This document shows, piece by piece, positions 44,078 through 56,389 of a stretch of DNA of 64,000 bases. The notes beneath the pieces were generated by a model. It searched no databases and was not told the DNA's origin. It saw only the letters and a program-made list of their open reading frames with translations. This DNA comes from Agapanthus africanus (lineage: Eukaryota > Streptophyta > Magnoliopsida > Asparagales > Amaryllidaceae): positions 40,882,114 through 40,946,113 of the forward strand of contig JASDDO010000024.1 of the NCBI GenBank assembly GCA_030015575.1, given 5' to 3'. Position numbers and translations under genes: made by a program. The first letter of the stretch is position 1. Every line of letters begins with the position of its first letter.

Positions 44078-47000
44078 TGTCATGACCCGAAAATTTGGCA
44101 CGTGACGGCCCTAATACTACGCAACGCCTACAGACGTAACGCAGTAAAAGAAAGCCAAAACCCAGAAATCTAAACCATGAAAATACGGAAAAGATAATAA
44201 AAGTTTTTGAAACATTCGAAATCGCAACCCAAATTCTTTAAAAGAGTCCACTTTCTTTCTTTAAAATTTTGGCAGCACCCCCTTTGTAAAAACTAACCCC
44301 AAAATGGGTACAACAAATAAAGATAAATAAAGCATTCCCAAACGGGAGCAAAAACACGCCCAATGGCGGAAAACAAACACCACAACAAATATACGACGCC
44401 GTAGCGAAGAAATAAGATACAAAAGAAAGGAACTGAATAAAAGGCAACAAAACCACAATAATATACAATATCGTCCTCACCAAGTCTCTAAGTCACAACA
44501 TAATAGTAGATGGAGAGTACAAGATACAACGAATATACAATACAAAATACAGATAACCACCAAAACCCACCTAAGCAAAACGGCACACTGTGAGTCGATG
44601 CGGTATCTGTAGCAAAAGATGATAGATGAATAGCCAGTCTCGACTACTCTGGGGAAACACCTGCAAACACTGTGGCACAACGGGGGTGAGTTGCCAACTC
44701 GTGAATAGTAAATAACATATGCAGGTAATCGCAGGAATGTACGTACAACATGAATCTAAGATATGCAATTTACAGTAATAACAGGTCATATGAATGCAGA
44801 ATAATGGACAGTACACCAGCAAGTACAACCAATATAATAAAGCAATAATGATATGACAACAGTATGCAATAACCATGCAATAGGGATATGAGAATGTAAA
44901 TGTGCAACACTTATGAAAGGTACACTAACAGGTACTACTAATACATGAAACAGTGCACAAATAGATAAAGGTGAGGTATGGAGTGAAATATGTCATTTCC
45001 ACGGAATCCTGACATCGTGGTAGGATCACAATCCAGCAAGACAAATCAAATCCCAATTCCTCAAATCAGCCCCCAAATTGGCTCTCATATCAACTAAGTA
45101 TCACATCTCCTCAATTACACAATATCAAGTATATCTCATATATCCCGAATGTACAACATCAAGTAGATCTCATATAATCGAATGTACCATCATCAAGTAT
45201 ATCTCACATATATCGAATGTACAACATCAAGTAGATCTCACATATCTCGTATGTACAAATCAGCAATCTCATAAATATCCTGTATCCAAAATCAAATGAA
45301 TCACATATATCCCAAATCAAATTATCAAGTAAAATCTAACATCCTAAATATAATGACATAATAAATATGATGAGGTCAATACACATATATTAGCGTCCCA
45401 TTCCACTAATATTGGTGTAAGGGTATATATAACAGCGGATAAATCCCCTGTTATATATACAAGGAGTAATTAGAAATACCATGAAACTAATGTGCCAAGC
45501 ATCGATACAGAAATACTGATCTATCATATGCCGTCTCCCAGACTAACATCCTGATAGGTACGTATCATACGCTATCCCGAAAGCTCGAGTGCCTAGCTCT
45601 GACCCTCGCCTCTCGACATATCCATACGTACATGACTCCCGTCGGTATCCACATGATAGCCGCTGAGTCATTGGTCCTGTCACCGGAAAGTATGGTTCCC
45701 TTAAGCCTCATCGCATAACACCACGACATCGTTCTTGCTTCGGGGTACCTCCGGGCCCCACTATGTACCCGCACACGGACCCCTCCTTTCCTCGTGTGGG
45801 GTATACACATCGTAAACGACAAATCTCATGGTGGATGCTGAAATATCATATCAAGGGAAACCGGGTTTTTCAAATAATGCATAATTTCATGAACTACCAT
45901 GGTTCCCAAATCCAGGAAACATCATGAAAAATCCATATCTCAATGCGAAAATCCATGAATAAAGTATACGCATCATAAATCTGAAATGCGAGCATATAAA
46001 GGAATAGCAACAATTAACTGTAACAAGTTAATATAATATCATGCGATTCTTATTTTCTCCAATTCTACATAACATCAGGTAAAGGTAAACATGTAGCTAT
46101 AACCAGATAAATGTGTAAACATAAAGGTATAACAATGTATATATATCTACCTATAAGTAATGATGTAATATACCCCCTGGGTATAAGTGAAGTATGTCTA
46201 TAAGGTATACCTGTAGCTATGTCACAAGTGTGTATGTACCTAACACTAATGGCACAATACCCTATAGGTATACAGGTATCTAGCATGTAAGTATATGAAG
46301 GCATATATGTAAGCATGTAATTATACAGGTATGCTATATGTCATATGCGATCAGAAATATGAATCAATGTCACAATGTCCCTAACCAAGCAATATCCTAG
46401 CTATAAGTGGTTTATGTGTGACATGGCAATTATTGACGGTGTGTGTAGCATACAATCAGTGCTCGTGCAACATGAATCGTCAATAATGTGTGCAGTGTCC
46501 TAAGGCTACTAGTCCAAGCACGACAAAATCTAAGTAATAGGGTAAATGCGCAAATCCTAAATCTGACATAGAATATGCGACAAAAGTAACATCTCTAGCC
46601 CAGACGCATAACGCCATGCGGGCGATTCTCCTGTAGATGTTAAATCTACCCACCAACGCTCCTGGCTAGGTGAAGTCTACCACCTGTTTTCCTTTTGTAG
46701 CAGCGTCCGGAATTCCCGCCTGCGAACCTGCAACAAGATACGATAAAGCAAATATATATCAATAATAACCTAAAATACAAACAATCTACACAGACCAACA
46801 CGACACACAAACGTACACTAAAGGATTCGTATTGTAGCTAACGCGTATAGCTACACTACGAAACCAACTCAGACCAACAGCAACACAGAACACGCACCGT
46901 ATCGGATAACGTATCGCACGAAACGAAACGCTAGAAATAGGCAAATAATCCCAGATTTTTCTGTGCTAACCAAATGTAAAAATTGCAAGTACCATGAGCC

Positions 47001-48065
47001 TACACATAACATCAGAAACCCCCTACATCAAAAACCAACACCCAGGTCCCAACTCTGGCCGCAAATTGCGGCCAGATCGAATAAATCTGCGGCCGTAGTA
47101 TGGGGAAATGGGCTCATATTTTGTGGGTAGGTTCTGTATCTTTATACTAGGCTACAGTCCAGTCAATTTTTGCAACACACTTTTAGTTTCACAGCAGATC
47201 ATCCGAGACCATAAAACGACACTAAAAATACGGTTTTTATCCGAAACGATACGATACGCGACAAAAACAGCAACTTTAAAGCTAAGCTACACAATAAACA
47301 CTTAATGAACAGAAAAGAAACAATACCTAATCAAAAGAACACAAAGATCCAAGCTTTGAGCAATCCAAGGCAAGCAAGAGGGAAAACATGAAGAAAGATG
47401 TGATTTTGTGAAGATTTTGGTGATTTGTGATGGATTTGTGTTGGAAATGGGAGAGTGTTCAGTTGAGAGAGAGAGTGAGAAGAGGAAATGGAAAGAGATA
47501 GAGAAATGAGAGAGGGTGTGAAGTTAAAGAGAGAGAGAGGTGAGTGTAGGAGAGAAAAGAGAGTGAGTGTATCCAATGCATTAATTAACCATTAATGCAT
47601 TCCCATACACCTCATCACTCAAACAAAATATCTTTCTCTCATCTCACAAAAGATCTAGGGATTAGGGTTAAGGATTGGATTAACCAAGGATTGGGTTAAG
47701 GTCAAGGTTGCTAATCACAAAATTAGCACAAACAAACCCTCACTTTTTACGTGCACACGTGCGTGCATGCTTATAACAAATAATAATAATAATTTATTAA
47801 TTAAATGTTATAAAAAGTGAGGAACCCGAATTGGTAAACTTTTTACAGTAAACCCGCATTAAAATAACACTAAAATTGGGAAAAATTCAAATTGGACCAA
47901 AACGTCCCATATAACCCCAAAGTTTGCGCACCAGCTTTATTTTAGCTAAACTAGGTGCTGGCAAGTCTATATGGCCGTTTGATCACAGTCGGTACAAAAC
48001 AGAAGATACCGACGAATTTCACCCAAAAACGGAAACAAACACAAAACGATTTCTAAAACGTTACA
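44078..48065 (-). mobile_element. Solo LTR D (gypsy, about 4 kb) in gag of element C
   Basis: 3988 bp, TGTCATGACCCGAAAA to AACGTTACA on the plus strand, with perfect target duplication TGTTA (44073-44077 and 48066-48070). Removing it and one TGTTA restores the gag frame across SGFNPNNTLPTGL. It shares with the LTR at about 8036-9680 the GTACATAGTGGGGCCCGG-type box (45740-45790, minus strand) and the ...TTTAGATTTCTGGG... end. No coding region; only one copy, so a solo LTR. GA/CT tracts at 47460-47570 mark a possible promoter zone. Confidence 0.92.
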
Positions 48066-48225
48066 TGTTAGGATTAAATCCCGACATCTCCTTAGAAGAC
48101 GAAGAATGTGAAGGTGGAGGTAAAGAAGTGGAAGGAATTTCGACTTCGGAGTCGAAAGCGTTGTCGGTCGGTACCAACGAGACACGGACTAATCGGGCAC
48201 TAGTGTCCCTAGTCCAACCGGACAT
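48066..48225 (-). CDS. Element C: gag N-terminus
   Basis: ATG at 48225 on the minus strand opens MSGWTRDTSARLVRVSLVP, then TDNAFDSEVEIPSTSLPPPS and HSSSSKEMSGFNP, and is continuous with the gag frame at 44077 once solo LTR D is removed. A later Met (KEM) could also serve as start. Confidence 0.75.
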
Positions 48226-49377
48226 ACACTAAAGAGGTAGTGTAGTCAAAAAGGTGAAAAACAGAAGGTGGGGGTAAGAAAACGTCAATGGAAAGGAAGT
48301 GGGTGTAAGTGGGGTGCACGGATTTCTTAGCGACAAATTGCAAGTTTTTAAAAAAAAATTCCCTTTTCTCTTTTTGTGTTTTTTTTATGTGGAGATTTTG
48401 CAAAAAAGATTTTCGATAAAAGGCTTAGACACACGTTCAATCAATCACAAATGCACAATCAAGCCTAGATCTAAGGTCACCTAGGTCAGCTAGACAGCTC
48501 CTAACTGTTCCAAAGGGCAAGAAGTAGGACCTCAAACCACCTCTTCACCGCCAATTGTGGCCAGATAAGCACAAGTAGAGAAAGGAGGGATCCTCTCACG
48601 AATCACCGTGAGACGGGCCTTTTAAAGTTACCTTTCACCACCTGTCTAGCCTAGGCACCACAAAGTCAGGTTAGGATTAACGGTCGATGCCTACAACTAT
48701 TCCTTTGTCCTATTGAGCGCGAAGTCCTTAGGGCTGAGTCTAATCTTTTTTAATTAATTGATGGTCAATGCAATATGCCTTATGTGATTTTTGGGGTCCT
48801 GGGAAGGGTGATGAAATCCCCACCCAATCTGGATTGGTGTTCAAGCCCCTTAAAGTCAATTTAGATATGCAAAGCAATAAACACAATCACTTGCAAACAA
48901 TTTTTTTTAGCGCGACGCAAAGAATCCTGCACAAGATCAATTATTGAGAAGGGAAGAAATTTTTGGCGCAAAGAATCCTGCATGCAAATTTTACAGAGGG
49001 GATATTGGGGTTGAAGAGAAGGAGAAAGGAAGCTCACAGAAGGTTTTTGGTCAGCTGACGTCAGCACAATGCCGCGGTTCCTCCGCCAAAAGCGCTTCCT
49101 CGCCGCGGTTCCGCGGTCTGTGGATTGGTTCAGATCCCGAGATTTCTTCTGCTCCTCTGTTCTGATTTTTCTCTGTTGTTCAGATCTGCCGTTTTCTGTT
49201 TTGCTCTCTGGATTTTTCCAGATCCGAACTCGTTCATCGATCCTGCAAAATTCCAACGAAACACCTTTCAAACAAAAACAAGATGATAAAATTTTTATAT
49301 ATTTTTTAATTTTTTAGTTTTTTATGAGTTTTATGATTTTATATTAACCCTAAATTGCAAAAAGAAAATACTACGCC
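48226..49377 (-). other. Untranslated leader of element C
   Basis: About 1.15 kb between PBS and gag. It contains two copies of AAAGAATCCTGCA near 48918 and 48970, a GCCGCGGTTCC / CCGCGGTTCCGCGG cluster at 49071-49110 and an AT-rich part next to the PBS. No ORF that I can support. Confidence 0.6.
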
Positions 49378-49396
49378 ATCCCCGGCAACGGCGCCA
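49378..49396 (-). promoter_or_regulatory. Primer-binding site of element C (Athila type)
   Basis: On the minus strand TGGCGCCGTTGCCGGGGAT follows the LTR end ATCA by two bases. This is the PBS known from Athila/Calypso-type plant elements, generally matched to tRNA-Asp. Confidence 0.88.
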
Positions 49397-49398
49397 TT

Positions 49399-50823
49399 TG
49401 ATTTAATGTGATGTTGTGATCAAAATATTTTACCGCAATCAAGAACGACGTCGCTTGATAGCTAGCCGATGAGTACGGGTCAGTCCACAGGGATGTTGTG
49501 TATTCTCAGTTTGTTCTAACGAGTTAATTCCAAACGGTGTTGGTTTAATTATCACTAAAAACTAAGTTGATTTAGACTAGGATTAGAATCTTGTTAGGGT
49601 TAGGTTTAGGTTAAGTTTGGAAAATAAAGATTTCCCACCGCTTTCAATGCCCTAATTTAGATCTCTTTAGGTGTTATGGTAATAATTAATAAAGGGGATT
49701 AGGACGATCGGGAAGAAACGATGTTTCTTTCTCTAGGTCCTTGTCCGTCCTTTCTTAATTCTTACCCTAACCTCCATGGAAAACATGCACAACCGGTCTT
49801 TTATACTACGGTATCACCGTTACCTCATGGGTAGGGTGCCGTAGGGAGCGGTGTGTGTATATATACATGGAGTCCTATTAATTAATATGTGATGGGCAAG
49901 AAAGGGGTGAGAGATTTTCATCTCTCAAACCTTTCCTATTCCTAACCCTAACAAGTGAGGAACTACTCACTCATTAGGAGATTGATAAAAGACATTTTTA
50001 TGAGTTTTGTTTTTTAAAAGATTAACTATCTAAACTACGACAGTTAATAAAAAGTTCTAATCTAATTTAAATTAGGGTAGATAATAAATCTATACTAAGG
50101 CAGAAATAAAATTAAGAACTAGGGCAATAAAAAGAATCTACTTACTTTATTGATGCTCTCAAAACATTACAAATGATTCTGAATTTTTGATCAATGAAAA
50201 GAGGCATACCCCAAAGAGAGGTTTAGGATTTCTATTTATAGAGTATAGAAACCCTAGGGTTACAATCGTTACACATCTGCATTTACAAATATACCCTAAG
50301 AAGACTAGTCAACGCGCTACCACACCGTCACGAACTTTGCACTGACACAGGCTCTTTATGGCCGCGGAACCGCGGCCAAAACCCATGTTTGGCCGCGGAT
50401 CCGCGGCCATGTAGTGGTTTCATTGACTGCAATTTTTAGGGCTGATTCTGGTTGCACTTTGCTTCTTGTTTCTTCACTTAGTTTCTCAGATTGTCTTCTA
50501 GATTTCTTCCAGATTTGCACAGTGAATAATGTAGTGGACTTTACCGCTTGCTTCGTGTCAAAGTCTTGAACCTTGCGCTGCCTTTGTTCTTTGTGAAATT
50601 GTCCATTGATCTTCGCTTAGTCTTCAAGCTGTAAGCATGATCAAGATCTTTCCATTTGTTGGTCGTAGTCTCACTTTTGTATCATCTTTTCATTGTTTTC
50701 ACTATTTTTGTTCCGAGAACCTGTAACCTGCAACTATGTAGCAGACATGGATCAAAAGCACCTGTTTATTTGTAAAATGACTAAGAATGGGGAATATAAT
50801 AATGCAAAATTATGGTATGAACA
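49399..50823 (-). repeat. 5' LTR of element C
   Basis: 1425 bp, intact, TGATTTAATGTGATG to GTATGAACA on the plus strand; reference copy for the interrupted 3' LTR. Carries the pair of GC palindromes at 50360-50408. Right flank TCACG is the target duplication. Confidence 0.93.
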
Positions 50824-53800
50824 TCACGCCCCACTTTCTAAAAGACGGTAGTAGACGCGTGACGAGATACGCGACGTATTTATATCGAGAAAGAGGTCTT
50901 TCTCGAAATAAATACATTAAGCATTATAGTAAGCAAATATTATAACAAGAATCAAGCAAGAGAATAAAATCCGGCTACATTATTACATTCCGACTCCACA
51001 ATATTCAAAGGAGAACTAATAACAAGCATGAATAAAAACTGATACAACTGAAATGGAAATAAACAAAAATCCTTAACATGTAGGCATACTATGAAAGAAA
51101 ACTAGCAGTCTGTGAGGGCAAAAGAAGGAAATCCTATGATATCTCGCCCTCTCCCTCGGTCTCTCGCCTACCCCTGTATCACCTGACGAACATTCTTACA
51201 AGAAAAAACAGAAACAAAATGGAATGTCCGTCAGCGAACTTGCGCTCGGTAAGTTCCCGGTTTGAAATACAATATTAAAAGTATAACGACAAATATACAA
51301 GCAGATAGGAAAGAATAGTGCAATGAACAAGCATGGCATATCCATTAAACACAACGGTCTATATTAGCATGTCGGTTCTATATAAGCATGGCAGTTCTAT
51401 GGTTACATATTTGTTGTAGTGCGATAGTGAAAGTATGCATGTATATGAGAGTAGTTCATCAAATCCACGGACCAACAACACATAGAGTTAAGCATCGTCA
51501 AACCCACGGAACAACGGCACACGAGATTCAGGTTAAGTGATTTTAGTAGACTCTCATGCCACAATATACGCTGACTACCAAACTACTTATTTCCCCCGCG
51601 TATGTTAAGTTATAAAGTTGATACAAGTCTTACACGAATCCATGAATACGTTAGGGTGCTGCAAGTTCATGTCGAGTTCCTGTTAAATTCATGTCAAGAA
51701 TTCATATCAAATTTATAGAAACATGTATCCATGGATCAAGTCAAGTTTGTATCAGGCATGCAGTATATCTAATCACGTAATTCATGTAGGTGCAAGAAAA
51801 TGAGGAAGTCGCGTAGCATGAAATGAGACAAGTGCAACATTCAAGTATAAATCAGAAACAGTATCTTAAAGAAGTACTGCAAACTACTGATTACTCAGTT
51901 CATATGAACTCGGGAATAAAACAAGAAACGTAGTCCTACATGTTATGCAGACATGGGTTTAAGTCTAGCCTAATTCTGACTACTGGTTTGAGAGATAGAC
52001 ACATTTTGGTATCGCTGCGCAGAATATATCAGGATCTGTAACACCCTAGCAATTTTATACTATATATTTGGGGTATTTCAAATCTTGCGGTAAAATTCTT
52101 TACTATTGTTTCTATTGGGTTCCGAATGATGAAATTAGTAGCCGTGGTTATTATCCGACCCGACCCGCATGTTTGAAACCCAACATGGTTCGAAATTACA
52201 TCAAATATTTGCTAGTATAGTATATCCATGCAAATCCAGAATATATATATAATATTTTAGAATTCACATATCTTTTTATAATACAATATAAAATCAAATA
52301 ATATATTTTTTATCCAGCCTTGCATGTCATAGTACCCCATATCAGGTGGTTGCGCCCATATATCATGTTCTTATCCTAAGGATTAGACAGACTAGTATTT
52401 AGATCGCTACGTATATTTACGTAGATTTTTATTTGGGGTATATGTTTTTAATTATAGACATTTGCATCATGGTTTAAATCTTTACGTATATTCTTTATAT
52501 TTAAAAACTAGATTTTTAGAAGTATACGGGTAATATTCAGAGCAATCTGATATTATCTGTAAAATCCTACAATATATATATATATATATATAATTATTAA
52601 TAAAAACACTATATATAATAATAATATTAATATTAATATTATTAATACCTCTCTCTCTTTCTTTATCCCACTACTCATCTCTCTAGGTGTGGTAGGCATG
52701 GGTCCCGCGGTAGGTATAAAATTATTATCATCGCCCAACCTCAGGTTTAAAAATGACTCGTATGTATGTTAATGTTAGATCTCTCAACCCCAGACTATAT
52801 AGGTAAAAAAATGAGGCTGATTGTCTTTGGCTGAAGTCTTCTCGTCTGATCCGATTTAGGATATTAGAGAGGCTCTTGGAGCACAAGCTTAATCCTAGTT
52901 GTGATCATGCATGTCGTTTCGTTTACCGTCGTGCCGTGTTTATCATCTCGAGGTAAGATCTAAACTTGCAACATGCTATTTTGATTATATCGATATTTAT
53001 ATGTTTGACTATAGTACATACATTTTAATATTCAGTAAGTAGTAGCGTTTTACAGTTTTATAGTATCCGTCTGTATCCGTACCGATAATGGGTATCCAGT
53101 TGCATGCCGGAACATCACGATATTATTATAATACTATATTAGTTCAATATGTTATCTAGATTGCAATATACATGGTAATGGACGTGAAATGGTTATTACA
53201 GATAGATACATATATATCCTGGCATTAGTTGTGGTTACTGTGTTTCGATATTGGTTATAGTTTTACATTTGGTGTCTATTTGGGTAAAAATATATTGCAT
53301 GACATGTTCACGATCCACTACCAGACTTGTTACTTGGATTTTTTACTAATGCCGACAATCCTGACTTGTTGTCCTGACGGACGTGACTTGTTGTATACAT
53401 AGACAAAACCTGTACCTGCTTGATCCTGTGTTGGCATTAGATTTATATCATCAATACATGACTTGAACACAAAACCTGGGGAGTAAAGGGAAATTAATAT
53501 TGAAACCTGATTTGTAACTCAACAGTTCGATACTCCAGATACTGATCAGTCTTTACGGGCTCAGCCAATCCCGGAATGATGTTGTTGACATCATTCATCT
53601 GTACATATTACCTGTTTACTGCTTAGCGGCACGTCTCAGATTCAGCCCGAGAATCTTGACCGTGGTCATGGGCACGCACGGGATACTATTGAGTTACATC
53701 GACGATTCCATAAAATTTATTTCAAAGACTTGTAGAATAGATAACCTAGAGTCACAGACTTTAGGATACACATCACATACATGTACCTCACTGTTTTATA

Positions 53801-55635
53801 CCTGTGTTATTTATTTATATTCATGTTTAATAATAGCATTCTATCCTGGTTATTACTATTATTTTGATATTATGACGTACTGACGTCTGGATTTTGCATG
53901 GCCCAGTTCCTTTGACATTATTACAGGTAGATCAGGAGTATTTTAGCAAGCAAGCCGAGTAATGAGGAGCTAGACATTTAGTTTAGAGATGCTTGATTTT
54001 TTTTATTTCCATAGTTTTATTTTATCGATGTGAGCCCATAAGAGACATGATTCAAAGATTGATTTTATTTCGATCTTGATTCGTTTCTGCTATATGGATC
54101 TCTTGATTTTATTTACTGTGGCAGATGGACATGTGTTAGCTATATCTTACTGTACTGTTATTGATATCACCTTAACAGCCGTAATGTGACAATGGAGGGA
54201 TTATTTCTGACCATAGGTAGCATGGTTGGCTTTGTCGCGTGCCGTGTTTACGTATCTTGGGAAGCGGGGCATGACAGGATCTGTCCAGCATCGACATACC
54301 TTTTAACAATGCAATTTGCGATAATTTCTGTTGGTTTTCAAGTCTTAACAAGAATTAAGAACTTGTAGGCCTTCCCATCTAGTTATTTAAAAAATTTAAG
54401 TTCATGCGATTTGAATCTCTGAAATTACAGTTACGATTATTTAAATATAAAGGTTTTAAAACAGATTTCGTTTTCTGGACAGCAGGGAAATGGTGACTTA
54501 CGGTGAGTATATCGTATTGAAATACTCCGAGTTTCGGATTATATAGAAAAGTTGTAGGATCATCAATTTGGTATCCATACATCTAAGGTTTGTCAAAAAC
54601 CAAGTTCTGTAGATTGAGTTATGTCATTTTAAAAAACAGTGCGCAAATCAGGACATAATCTGTTCAGATTCGACACACGATTAAAAAGACATATTCTATT
54701 AATTTCGTCAGTTTTCAGAGATCAGAATGAATTAAGAAAATTCAGGTCTTCCGATCTAGTTGTCAAAAACATTTAGTTTGGATCTCTATAGACAGAGTTA
54801 TGAATTTTCAAAGGAGTTGTTAAAAATAGTTTTCAGATTTCAAAACAGCGACTAAAAATGCGATGTAAAAGTCTAAACTATATCTTGTTTCGATTCTGAA
54901 AATTTGTTTAATGTGCGCAATAAAACCATTTAATTGTTAAACCAATTTTTCTTTAAATTTTCGGATATTAAAATTATATTTTGATTCTTTCCCGAAATTG
55001 ATTTAGTATCAAAAGGTTGATTTTTAAAACATAAGGATTTCATTATAAAAAATACCTGCTCCGCATTCTAAAAGAAATTCAAAGGGATATAGAGATCATT
55101 CGCAGCGAGAAATAACTTAACTAATGTACATATAGTAAACAGATAAATCGGTTATAAACATATGCTAAAACAACCGTGGATCTTTTAATTAGAGAAACAA
55201 CTTTTTTCTTAAAAACAATTGGGTTCATGAGTTGATGTGTAAATATCTCATGAAACAATTCATGGCTCTTATATCTACCAATATTTAAAATACTCATCTT
55301 ATACATGCAAAGGAAAACGCAACAACCACTTAGCATATTTCTCAAACAATCGTATGCAAAAATTTTTATAACGAAACACATGAGCTCTAGACTACACTTT
55401 TAATCTATAAACTGTCGCGTAATCAAACGGATAGCACGAGCATCGGCAGGTATCGAGACATGGCAAGAGGTGGCGAGTTTTCAACAAGAGGAGAAGAAGA
55501 ATGAAGGGAACTTACCCATGTTAGGCGGTATGGTCACCGGGCTCATTTATTCACCGATAGTCTGGCGTTACTAGCGAGAATTTTTTGAGAGCTTTTTCGC
55601 TTTCTTCTTCGAGCTCTCTAGATGAAGAGGGAGAA
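50824..55635 (-). mobile_element. LTR F (gypsy type), interrupted by solo LTR G and LTR H
   Basis: F starts at 15276 on the far side of element C, resumes at 50829 (CCCCACTTTCTAAAAGACGG), is split by G at 52037-54276 and by H from 55636. Homologous to H and I: all share ATACATTAAGC..., then an ACATTCC/GGAATGT stem and the box CGTCAGCGAACTTGCGCTCG (here 51229-51248). No coding region is visible. Its other end is not in the window. Confidence 0.75.
52037..54276 (+). mobile_element. Solo LTR G (gypsy type)
   Basis: 2240 bp, TGTAACACCCTAGC to GAAGCGGGGCATGACA, with perfect target duplication GGATC (52032-52036 and 54277-54281). The distal third is homologous to the gypsy Fw LTR (TACCTGCTTGATCCTGTG, AGCGGCACGTCTCAGATTC, CGGGATACTATTGAG). 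It carries a single hairpin unit of the kind expanded in R. A (TA)n stretch lies at 52572-52592. The target site within F is restored cleanly on removal. Confidence 0.93.
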
Positions 55636-56389
55636 TGCCACGCCCCGCTTCCCAAAAGAGTGGTAACGGGTATGTGAAGAGGCATCCGACGTATTTATTC
55701 CGAGAATGTCATTTCTTGCAACAAATACATTAAGCGTAAATAAGCAATATAAAATAGGACAAGAATAAGTCATGAGAATGAAAATCCAACTATTTTTATT
55801 GCATTCAAGATTCCATAAAATTTTAATTGATACAAGATGTCTGAACAAGAAACATAAACATAAAGAGTTTAAACAGTGGCATACTGCAAATGAAATGAAG
55901 AGATGAATAGAACTAGTCGTCCGCTTGCGATACAAGTTGAGAGTACTCTTTTTTCTCCGTTGGTTCCATCTCTTCCGTCCCTAAGTCACATGACAAACAT
56001 TCCAAGGATAGAAGAAAACGACCTGGAATGCCCGTCAGCGAACTTGCGCTCGGTAAGTCCCCAAAAAGGATAAGAAGGTGAATGTGATAAAGGATATGCA
56101 TGTAAGTAGAATATGAATTCTAATGCAGTAACGGATAGTTAAAGGTATCAATTAAACATGAGCATGGTAATATATCTAAGCATGACAATGTAACATGAGC
56201 ATGCCAATACAGCATAACATGTGTCAATCATCATAAGCATGTAATAAGTGTGTAGTGGTGAATATGAAGTGAAGGTCAAGTGTCCTAAAAGGTCTCTATA
56301 AGGGTAAACTAATCTAACGTCGGTTCAAATATGAATGTCAACCAAATCTCAAGAGTGTTCACGAACTCAACAGGCTATCATCTAGGGGT

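Larger units (their letters stand above)
15283..50823 (-). mobile_element. Element C: Athila-like Ty3/gypsy retrotransposon, host of several nested insertions
   Basis: LTRs of about 1.4 kb at 49399-50823 (5') and 15283-16482 plus 29693-29893 (3', interrupted); both begin TGATTTAATGTGATG and end GTATGAACA on the plus strand. Flanking 5-bp duplication TCACG (15278-15282 and 50824-50828). The PBS is the Athila-type TGGCGCCGTTGCCGGGGAT and the polypurine tract is AAGTTTGGGGGTATT. After removing nested insertions the internal region is about 10 kb and carries gag with a CCHC zinc knuckle and an aspartic protease, then an ORF with no RT or integrase. Nested inside: B with R in the 3' LTR, Fw in the protease ORF, D in gag. 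Confidence 0.92.
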
